DNA from: Galdieria yellowstonensis
Lineage: Eukaryota; Rhodophyta; Bangiophyceae; Galdieriales; Galdieriaceae
Direction: 5' to 3'
Assembly (NCBI GenBank): GCA_026122205.1
Contig: JANCYU010000053.1
Coordinates: 111,137-175,136, forward strand
DNA: 64,000 nucleotides
In this document: piece after piece, positions 31,960 through 40,922 of the stretch
Position numbering within the stretch: the first letter of the stretch is position 1
Layout: the number at the start of each line of letters is the position of its first letter
Translations under genes and position numbers: made by a program
The notes under the pieces: model-generated
What the model saw: only the letters and a program-made list of their open reading frames with translations
Database searches by the model: none
What the model was told of the DNA's origin: nothing

Positions 31960-33562
31960 ATGGTAAGTCGTTGTGTTTCTTTCCACAGTTGTTTATTAAC
32001 CTAGCAAGAGATAATAAGGTTGCGTCTTCCAGATGGCTCTACAAAACGTGTGGAAACGAGAGGTGATGAAACTATTGCCAGCTTACTTGACTTCCTTAAG
32101 GAGGACTGGGTTCAAGTTCAGGCTTTCCGTAGTTTAAAGGACACGGAAGCCCTCAACCTAGACTTAACGGTAGATGAGTTGGGACTAAAACACGGTGATT
32201 TCCTTTATCTCAAGGGAATTTCCACAAAGACCGAACAAGTAAAGGCCCCTGATAAAGCAGAACAAGGAAGCAGTGTTGCCAACTCGGAATCAGGACGCAG
32301 AAGAATGAGCTCAGAAGGAAATGGTGTGCAGTCCAATTTGACTTCGCGTTGTCTTCATGGTCCACGCGCAATGTGCCAGCACTGCTTGCCAAAAGAAGAT
32401 CCGAAGGAACGGTATCGACGTGCTCTCGAACAGCTTCATGGCTTAAAAGGAGGTTCCATTGCCGCTTTGGAAGCTGCAGAAGCAATGAAATTCCATATCA
32501 AGGCACAGGAGGAAAGCTTTGCTGCCTCTGTGTCGGTTGATCACGATGCAGCTTTTGCGTTTCAAGCCAACTTAGTTAGTATCGGATTTCAACAGCAACG
32601 CTTAGGTTTTCTGTACGGTAGAGTTGAAGATTCGTCTCTTGTGTTTGTAGATTGCATATATGAGCCTCCACAATGTGGGACCTACCAGATATACAAGTTG
32701 GAGAATCCTGAAGAACGTCCAGATACTATAGAGTCCAGAAAACGAGCAGATAAACTCGCATCATTACTGGGTCTCGAGCGAGTTGGTTGGATATTTTCCT
32801 CGAAACCACGAAAGTGTATCTTTTCTGGTAAGCTCTGTTTTGTTTTGATGTTTCGAGCGCTTACATAGATAACGTAGCGGTTGATATTTTGACTGCTTGT
32901 CGGTTTCAGTGCGAGGCGGAAGAAATGTATGGGAAGGATGCTTCCAAAACATTTGTTTCAATAGCGGTTTCAGTTACGGAAGAAGGAATGACACGTTTTG
33001 AAGCTTATCAAGTTAGTGAATTATGTTTATCTATGTACAAGGCGGATGTTTTTGTTCCTGTGGAAGAACAGAAACCGAATTCTGGCAAGGTATTTTCGTG
33101 GATACTATGTTTCCTGCTTTTATTGAGTGGTTAACTGCATCAAAGATTCGTACAAAAGAGGAAGTTATTGTAGAAGGAGTCGAATGCCGGTCAGTAGACA
33201 CGGATTTCTTTTTAGTTTCCGTTCCTATAAAGGATCATCACTCGTGGCTCAAGAACAACAGTGAGTTTGTTTTCGGTGGTTCAACGTTTTTATTGACTCG
33301 TTTGCAAGACTTTCCGGTAGAAAATAGAGAACAGGCGCCTATCCAACCTTCTGACTTGTCCCTCTGTCTTGCGAAGAATCAGGACGAGCCTTTTATTAAA
33401 CGTATTTCAGATTTTCATCTGTTATTGTATATTAGCAACATTTTGGATATGGATGCAGATATGCCATTGTTATGTAATGCTGTTCGAGAACAGAGAGAAT
33501 TGTCTGAGGAAGAAGAAGGATACAGGCTAATGATAGAGGCAATAGCGCGTTCCGATTCTTGA
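31960..33562 (+). CDS. NPL4: NPL4, ubiquitin-binding cofactor of p97/CDC48
   Basis: With UFD1, recruits polyubiquitylated substrates to the CDC48 unfoldase for ER-associated and nuclear degradation. Exon 1 is ATG only (31960-31962); then 32005-32827, 32869-33089 and 33146-33562. Introns are 42, 41 and 56 nt; 487 residues. Order: a ubiquitin-like N-domain (IIRLRLPDGSTKRVETRGDE), the NPL4 zinc motif region (SRCLHGPRAMCQHCLPKED), an MPN-like domain (VSIGFQQQRLGFLYGR...VDCIYEPPQCGT), and a C-terminal domain with VIVEGVECRSVDTDFFLVSVP. The third intron ends in AAG, a less common but acceptable acceptor; the joined frame supports it. Confidence 0.92.
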
Positions 33563-33893
33563 TATTTGAAAACCTAGTTGCTATGCTGCGTGTTTTTTGC
33601 TGAATAAACTTCGACGACCCAAATGTTCATTATTCATGACTTTATGTGCTTTCATAATATGTTGGTTGTCAACTTGATGGAATGTTGTTTAATAACAAGT
33701 GCGTCTATGGAAAAGTTGAAGAAGCTGTGTTTGTAGTTGTTATTGCAATCGAAAAGGTTCATTTCACCTTTTGTTCGGATTCCGCCTCGCTCATGATGAT
33801 CGATGCCATGTCGTCCGAGTTGCTATCCTAGAGAAACTTATTGTGTCGCGCCAAGTAGTAAATCGTTTATTTTTATCCGAGTATTTTGTTCAA
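33563..33893. other. intergenic, no gene seen
   Basis: Holds the NPL4 3' region and the mL46 promoter. The open frame reaching upstream from mL46 lacks an earlier convincing start. Confidence 0.35.
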
Positions 33894-34785
33894 ATGCAGA
33901 AGTGTTTAATCAAACATATTACTCGAAGAATAGGGTTTTATCGACGTCTCTATTCTTCAAGTACTTCAACTGCGGAACAGGCATCAGAGGAGCCTAAGAG
34001 GTGGCAACTATTTAGTGCAGCTATTTTGGAAAGAATTCCAAAGATAATGAAACCACTATCACAATTCGAAATAGACTACAGACTCTATCGCCACGAAGCT
34101 AAACTGGCGTTTGCTAGGAAAATGTCGTCGTCTTGGTTTCCAAAAGGCCAACGAGGTAAACAATTGCTGGTGAATATGTTGACAAACATTGACACGTTTG
34201 GTTTTAGAGGATCCTGTAACGGGTGAAGTCTTGATTGGCGAATTTTCAAGAAGAAACTTTAACCCGGCTTCTCTCGAAACGGAAGCAGATCGTTCTGGCA
34301 ATAACAAAACGCTGGATAGGAAGTTGGCCGACTCGATTTATTTTGTTGTAAAAAGAGAGAACCGAGTTTGGCAGTTTCCTCAAGGAGAAGCGGAAGATGG
34401 AAAGACACTTAGACAAGTAAGTTGCGACTTTTGTTGTGAAAGCAAACCTGAGCTTCCTTTATTTAGACAGCGGAAGAAGCTTTGAACAAATTCGTAGGAG
34501 ATAGGCTCACTTTACATTTCGTCAGCAATATTCCAGCGTGTCACATTGAACGAGAGTTTCCGTCGAAAGTGAAACAGGAACGCAACTGGGACGGTGCCAA
34601 GGCAAGTGATCATTCTAAATAGTGACATTATTCAATTTGCACAGATATTTTTTTACAGAGCTCTAGTCGTTGAAGGAAACTTGGAGGAGATTCCATTTGA
34701 TTATGACTTTGCTTGGTTAAGCGCTGAAGAAATGAGTAAAGTATTGCCTACAGCGTATTACGATGCTGTGAAAAATATTTTATAG
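33894..34785 (+). CDS. MRPL46: mitochondrial ribosomal protein mL46 (NUDIX fold)
   Basis: Large-subunit mitoribosomal protein with a degenerate NUDIX fold. Exons 33894-34155, 34208-34416, 34467-34601 and 34645-34785 give 248 residues. The start MQKCLIKHITRRIGFYRRLY is a likely mitochondrial targeting peptide. Then WQLFSAAILERIPKIMKPLS, VWQFPQGEAEDGKTLRQTAEEAL in the NUDIX position (without the full REx2EExGU catalytic box), and a WLSAEEMSKVL end as in animal MRPL46. The third intron appears to be GC-AG (GCAAGTG...CACAG, 34602-34644); the frame closes only if it is used. Confidence 0.91.
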
Positions 34786-34843
34786 TCATTTCGCCTCTCA
34801 TAAAGCGCCCTTTCTCGGTATGATTTTTTACACATTATGAAAC

Positions 34844-36823
34844 CTAAAGATATTGTTTTTGTTTCAAATATTGTATGCACTCTTCCGTGGATGGATTGTG
34901 AGAAATCCTTCCACCTTTTCGTGCGTCAATCAACACCTGACGAAGACGGCACAGTTCAGGTCCTGGCAACATTCGAAGTTCCACTGCCAACTGAGTAAAC
35001 AACTTGGGTGGAAACGGTCTTTCTGTTCCACGAGTCTTCGCATCTTTCGAATGAGAGGAAATGGAATACGTCACCTGATTTTCTTCGACATTTTGTAACT
35101 TTCTTTGTTTGCGCTTCTCTTCCCATTCTTGAACCTTTGCAATGAGGCGTTGCAGATTTTCTTGTCCACCATAATCATATAAGCCTTCAACATAAAACCG
35201 CTCAAATGGACGTTTCTCTAATAAAAGATTCGCTACTCTAGGCAAAAGCGTATTATATTTAAAGTACTTCAATGCTTCTTGTGTGCTGTGACTAGGAATA
35301 AGCTCATATCTTTCTCTTTTAGGGTTCCAAAAGTCACACAACACAAGCATCAGGGGCTCACTCTAAAAAAACTAGTGAAAAGAAAACTTTGAAAACCTTC
35401 TACTATCAACTTACTGGTGCTAAAGATATCGGAACTTGATAGGGTCCATGGAGAGCTGCCTTTAAAGCATCCAAAGAGAGACGGCCATACATAACAGAAA
35501 GTGCTCCTCCAATCATTTTTCTTATTTGATGAAGAATAAAACTTTGACCCGCAAATCTTAGTATCACATAGCTTCTACCTAACAAAGGTTATTCAGTGTC
35601 AACGATGCAAACAGTTGTCTTGTTGTTGATATACCTTGAATTTGTAAAGGTCCTTCGATGTCTGCGATATAAACAGAACGAATATATTCTTGTCGTGTTA
35701 GACGATGCGACGAATGTTCAGGCCACTGACGAATGACTTTGCAGAGATAGTCACTATACTGAGAATCTTGGTTATCTTCCGAAGCTTTATCAACTTCTTC
35801 GTTATACTCATTTATCTCTTCCGAAACTGTCTGTGTGGAAGTGGCTTGTTCATCCATAGTCACTTTCGTAGAAACATCCTCTTTGACCGATTTGGACGCG
35901 TCAAGACGAGAATTTCCTTTCTTATGTGCTGCTCTTAAACCAGACGAAAAATTATGAAACCGATGAGTGCCTTTGAATATGGATAAGATATCTTCCAACT
36001 GGCGAACAGACTTTTGTAGATTATCTGACGATCCTGGTATTGCTTCTATTGGCATTAAATACTCATATGCCCTAAAGTTACAACGAGAACGTGCATCAAA
36101 ATGTTTCGTAACTGGTTCAACTCCAAGTATTCTTATGGAATCTGGAAGATTTCTATTGAGCTGCTCGAGAATGTCCTTCTTCAGAGGGCCGAGGCTACTG
36201 AAAGCAAGTTCGTCAGAGTTATTTTTAGTTCTCAGACTCCACCTTGTCTTTTCGGGATCACGACTTGGTTCGAACCAGTGTTCCTTTATCAGCGCCTTTA
36301 AGGCAATTACGTTTCCACAAGCGTGTACTCCTTTATCCGTTCGGCTTGCTCTCGACCAACTAAGTTTTTGAACTCTTTGAAAGTTTTTCTCAGCAATCCA
36401 ACCGCAAGCATATAGTGCTTTTTCTAGTTCTTCTTCAATCGTCTTGATACCTTCTTGCCTGTTTACTTGCAAACCATAATAGTCTGTGCCAATATAGCCG
36501 ATGTATAAACAAACCATGCGCTTTACACGTCCTTCTTCTGTCGAAAGGCTCTGGGAGTCTGTTGTCATATTTGTTGCGTCCGTTCTGTACCCTTTCACAC
36601 TTTCCAACTTGCCAGCACAACAACTGGTTCTATAGCTGAAAGAGGCCGGTGTCAGTCGCCGAAACTCACAGAGTCTTTGTATTTTATTCGATACAAGGTG
36701 CCTCGATAGAACTGTTACGAGATGTCTCTCCACAAAACCGTATCTCTTTGAGTTGTGTACAACGTGCGACTGCATCAAAACGCCCAAATTTGTACTTGGT
36801 TTGGAAAGGAACAATTTTAGCAT
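34844..36823 (-). CDS. tRNA pseudouridine synthase, TruA/PUS1 family
   Basis: Isomerises uridine in tRNA. Exons 35635-36823, 35415-35578 and 34844-35362 (introns 56 and 52 nt) give 623 residues. A basic N-terminus of about 100 residues may be an organelle or nuclear signal. The catalytic motif is SRASRTDKGVHACGNVIALK, with the Asp of RTD. Further: LPDSIRILGVEPVTKHFDARSRCNFRAYEYLMP, GTHRFHNFSSG, then GQSFILHQIRKMIGG in exon 2. A ~50-residue acidic insertion sits before the C-terminal half. A probable 58-nt 5'-UTR intron (36858-36915, GTGAGT...TTTTAG) lies just upstream. A TGA three codons before the ATG fixes the start. Confidence 0.94.
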
Positions 36824-36915
36824 TTTCAGTCAGAACATTGGGAGAAAAAGTTGGTTTCTAAAACAGCAGTAATGTTACATATATCAATTAGAAATGAAAG
36901 TGGTTGCAAACTCAC

Positions 36916-37293
36916 CTGGAAGGCAGTAGACAAAGAGTTGTGTGCAAATTTTGTGTGGCTATCTAGAGAAAGAGAGAATGCTTTAGAAAATCCTTTAAGA
37001 TTTTTATAAGCGAATACTTGTACGGTTGTCGTCTGTAACCAACTATTTATCTTCCCAAATGAGTCCTGCTTAACTTCCAGAACTTATGCCAACAGCAAAT
37101 TGCACAATTTATTCTTGCCTTGGTGACATATGAGCAGGAATCGCTAAAATGGGTATTGACGTTACAAACGTTTCGCACTGGGTAAGATCCGAATCTTTGC
37201 CAGTCTCCTGCAATTATTCCAATTCTCTCAAAGTATATATACAAGATAATTAGAAAGTCCGCCAGAATAAGTATGATGAATTTGATGGACAAC
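36916..37293. other. boundary between gene core and subtelomere
   Basis: 5' region of the pseudouridine synthase, then sequence without coding-like frames up to the first transposon relic. Confidence 0.35.
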
Positions 37294-38386
37294 CACCGCC
37301 ATTAAAACACCTCAGTTGGAGTATTTCTTCACCTGAAAGAGATGCAGGAGGACGGCCTCAGCGCCAACAGTCATAGACAGGACTCTACCTGGCAAACTAC
37401 GAACTCCAGACTCTAGAGGTATCCATGTATTTTTTGATACAGAATAAACAACTAGAACCTGTCCTCATTCGCAATGAAGTCTTCACTATGTCACGAAATT
37501 ATGCAATTGATTGACCCGATATCGGCATCATGCGTCTCGCGCGCTCAATACTATTATTGGCTCACAAAACACGCCGATGATATTTGCCATGCAATCCCGC
37601 AAGCTTCAAATGTTGATTTTGCACCTACTCGTAGAGCTGCCTTCAATGAAGAAAGAGATGTCAGACGTGCCTTTTAGGACATGACATAGTATGACAGCTG
37701 CAACTACTCCTCTAGCTTTCCACTGTCACTTAGCTTTCGATCCCTCCACATCTATAGATAGTATCATGAGACAAGATATGTATGGAATCTATTCCTCCCT
37801 TAGCTATCTTCATCCTCATGGTGAACACTCAAAGGAAGACTCCCCTCGTGGTGCGGTGCTTCAAGTAGGCAAAGGAGATGTAGCTAGAATCTATCGCCTT
37901 GCATATGCACTAGACTGATTACAGTTTAATTCTAGTCAGGAAGGAATAAAACGTGGAAAGAGATGGCGACTGCGAAAAGCTGGTGCAAGAGCAAGTGCCA
38001 AGATTCGTCAACTGGTTCAAGATTTGCACGAAAAACTGGCTAAATTTCTCTGCACCAACTTTTCCATTATCCTTCTTCCAAAATTTCAAACCTCTACAGT
38101 GAACCGTCGACGTAAAAGAAAATTTAAAGCCAGAACCGCGAGAGCATTGGCGACGTGATCTCATTATCGTTTTCGGCAACGTATGTCACAGAAATCGAGA
38201 GAATATCCTTGGTGCCGAGTAATTATAGTGAATGAAGCTTATTCCAGCAACACCTGTGGAATATGTGGACAGATAGATTCCAAACTAGAAGAAAGGAAGA
38301 TTTTCAACTGTCCGCATTATAAGATACGTTGTGATCGAAATATTCATGGAGCTCGCAATATCTTGTTGCGCTTCTTGAGCAAATAA
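37294..38386 (+). pseudogene. Fanzor/TnpB-like RNA-guided nuclease relic, copy A
   Basis: From 37691 to 38386 one frame encodes the C-terminal half of a TnpB-family protein, broken by TGA at 37916-37918 and 38156-38158. Visible are RIRQLVQDLHEKLAKFL-like and SIILLPKFQTS strings, SHYRFRQRMSQKSREYPWC, the RuvC-II-like VNEAYSSNTCGICGQ with its Glu and first zinc pair, and the end DRNIHGARNILLR. Expected at the end are CPxC and DRDxNGARN; here the last Cys is Tyr (NCPHY) and DRD is DRN, so zinc binding and the third catalytic acid are lost. The 5' half (37294-37690) is in other frames and matches copies B and C. The downstream flank to 38400 has no obvious terminal repeat. Confidence 0.85.
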
Positions 38387-39603
38387 ACGGAAATTCTTTT
38401 AACTCTCATCGAGTATAGAATAAAACCAAACCTTTGTCGAATAAACTCAGCGTCAACCGAATTATGAAAGTTGCTTTTTTATGGAGGAATTCTGATGTTC
38501 CACTGACGAAAGAATAGTTTGGAGAGCCATTCCCTCCGAGGACAGTACAGTTAGGTAGCTTCAGTGTTTGTCCCAAGACTTTACGAGTTTCTCTTTAGAT
38601 AAAATCCAGTGCTACAGGCTGCATTTAGTACCTTTCTTCCTACAACAAGGTCCACGACGATATGATCTATACTTGTGCTATCCAAACGACTCCCAACATT
38701 GCCTTGTAACTAACAGCTACTATTTTCAAGATTGAGGTTCTGCAATCTCGTTCGAACTGCGTTCCAACAACAAATATTTCGCGTTTTCAAGTCGTCTAAA
38801 GTATTTCAACGAGGAAATAATATATTGGTTTCAACAAGTAATAGTTGGGGATCCTTGTCCAAAAGGGCAGGAAACTCCCAGGTTGCTTGCAGAACAAAAG
38901 AAACAACGAAAAGGTTATTTGCATATGAAACTGCAACTTTCAGTTTGAGATGTTTTCATATTGTAAAAGACGTCCGCGGAAATCATATGGATAGCCTGGA
39001 AAGATACTACCATCCGTGCTATATTCAAGTGCTAGTCACGAAATCCTTCTCGGCCTTTCCTGTCACATAACAACTTCGACTTCTGGTTATCTCTCCTTCA
39101 CTTGTTCTCATTCAGAGTGGTAGTGGTGTTGATGCGCTTTCTCTTTTTGCAATTCTCTGCTGTATAATGTCCATCCTGCTTGGTAAGAAAGATGTTAATG
39201 ATAGTGAGGAAATCATCTGCCAATTCCTTGGCGGCACAAACTTAATGAGCATCACAAGTTGCTCATTAAACTATGAAAGAATCTACTACTTGCTTCTGTC
39301 GGTAACCACGAAAGTTGGATTTCTCGTTTTTGACTCTGGTCCAGAAAATTGTGCAATTGCCGTTGTTTCCAGTGAGTACATACAACTAGTGCTGTTGTAA
39401 GAACCTACTCCTTTCTCCTGGTAATTGAAAACCATAAAGCAACTCGAAATATTCCACCATTCCAACGGTGAGGAATTTGAAGACTTAATTAGGCTCCAAA
39501 TGTGCATATTCATTTTTATTTGACCTTGCAAGAATGAACCTATGGAGCAGCAATTGTTTTCGCTTGTATAGACCATTCAATACGGACTCAACACTCGCTT
39601 GCG
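38387..39603. other. gene-poor stretch of decayed sequence
   Basis: Plus-strand frames of 77-112 codons (38732-39070, 39167-39400) have no family match. The end of the second (VGFLVFDSGPENC...YIQLVLL) resembles a frame at 46200-46316, hinting at a shared decayed element. Confidence 0.35.
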
Positions 39604-40030
39604 TCAGTAAGAACTTTGAACTATCGTCTGCATAATTTCAAAGAATACCAGTTGCTGGTAAAAAAGGGACAGCCTCAGCATATTCCAATAAGGAGCCTGC
39701 CAATCTTGTGGCAAATAATATTGGTTACAGAGAATACTCGAAACAGAAGTCTTTATAACTGCAGTTTTCTCCGACACCTTGTTTAACGCTCTCTTCTCTC
39801 GATGTTGTTCTATGCAGGTTTGGTTCAAGAGCAAGAAAGGAATATATCCTAGAATAACACTTGTGACCAAAGATAGTAAGTCTTCGGTGTTGAGTCTTCG
39901 CATTCTCCACAAGCGTAGGGTAGTTCTTAACAAAGGATATCAAACTGAGACCACAGGGCTGACGTTGTGAAGGGGCTTCTTGTGTAGAAACTACTTGTAC
40001 CTGATTTTCCATCATGGTAAAATAATTCAA
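39604..40030 (-). pseudogene. decayed fragment of a subtelomeric NTPase gene
   Basis: Two overlapping minus-strand frames together resemble the middle of the NTPase gene at 46819-48291. VVSTQE plus ISFVKNYPTLVEN correspond to VIATSQ plus IQYVKPLSREEVE there. After a frame change, LVTSVILGYIPFLL corresponds to DLTGFVPGMIAELI. The frame change and absence of a P-loop indicate a truncated relic. The match is by eye and modest. Confidence 0.35.
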
Positions 40031-40242
40031 AATGCTTCATTCCAAAGATGAGAAGATGCGTATTTAAAGACTATATCAGAGGCTAACATGTGCATTATTT
40101 TATATCTGGAATTCTCATTGGTGGATTTTGGCGCTTAAAAAAAAGGTCATGTCTAGAAAAGGCCGCCTCAATCAACAAATTTCATTTTCCAAAAAACATT
40201 TGAGAATTTTTCTCATGGAGTATTTGGATTGCTTGGAAGCAA

Positions 40243-40902
40243 CCTTTGAGTGATCATCATAAGGAAGAAGATAGGCAAGGGAGGAATAGATACCATACAT
40301 ATCTTGTCACAGGAGACTATCCATAGTTGTGGAGGAATCTAGAGCCAAGCGTCAATGGAAAGCTAGAAGACTAATAACAGTAGTCATTCTATGTCTTGTG
40401 CTTACAAGGCACGTCTGCAATCTTTTTCTCCTAAGACAGCTCTACTATTAGGTGCAAAATCAACATTTGGAACCTGCGGAATTGTATCATCGTTGTGTTT
40501 TGTGCGCCAGAAATAGTATTGAGCGCGCGAGACACATGATGACGATGTCGAATCAATCAATTGCATAATTCGTGACATAGTGATTATTTCATTGCGAATG
40601 AGGACAGGTTCTAGTTGCACGGATGGAACTAGAGCCTGAAATTCGTATTGGAATGCACTTGTCGTCACGTCCACTTGGCAAAGTTTCTATATGGATGAGG
40701 AAAGATTCCATTGTGTATGCAATGTGAAGACAAAGGGCTGTGTGCTCTATTCCCAAAAAAAACATGGATATCTCTAGAGTCTGGAATTCGCAGTTTGCCA
40801 GGTAGAGCCCTGTCTATGACTGCTGGCGCTGAGGCCGTCCTCCTACATCTCTTTGGAATGATGTTGAAGAAATACTCCAACTGAGGTGTTTTAATGGCGG
40901 TG
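40243..40902 (-). pseudogene. Fanzor-like element relic, copy B, inverted 5' half
   Basis: Reverse complement of this stretch matches 37294-37835 of copy A: CACCGCCATTAAAACACC at the outer edge, GGAGGACGGCCTCAGCGCCA, CTCTAGAxATATCCATG, ACTATGTCACGxATTATGCA, and CAAGATATGTATGGxATCTATTCC. It stops before the RuvC/zinc half. Near 40397-40417 it carries CCTTGTAAGC, and 30 bases on a TCTAG before CTTTCC. That would be a clean short intron, whose donor is mutated in copy A. In-frame TGA codons also occur. A and B face each other with their 5' ends outward. Confidence 0.75.
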
Positions 40903-40922
40903 AGGGATAAAAAGCAAACAAA

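Noticed and set aside
37691..38386. Reading the two in-frame TGA codons of the Fanzor-like relic as recoded (Sec or Trp).
   Set aside because: All intact genes in the window use TGA only as a stop, and the relic also lacks key RuvC and zinc residues, so simple decay explains it.
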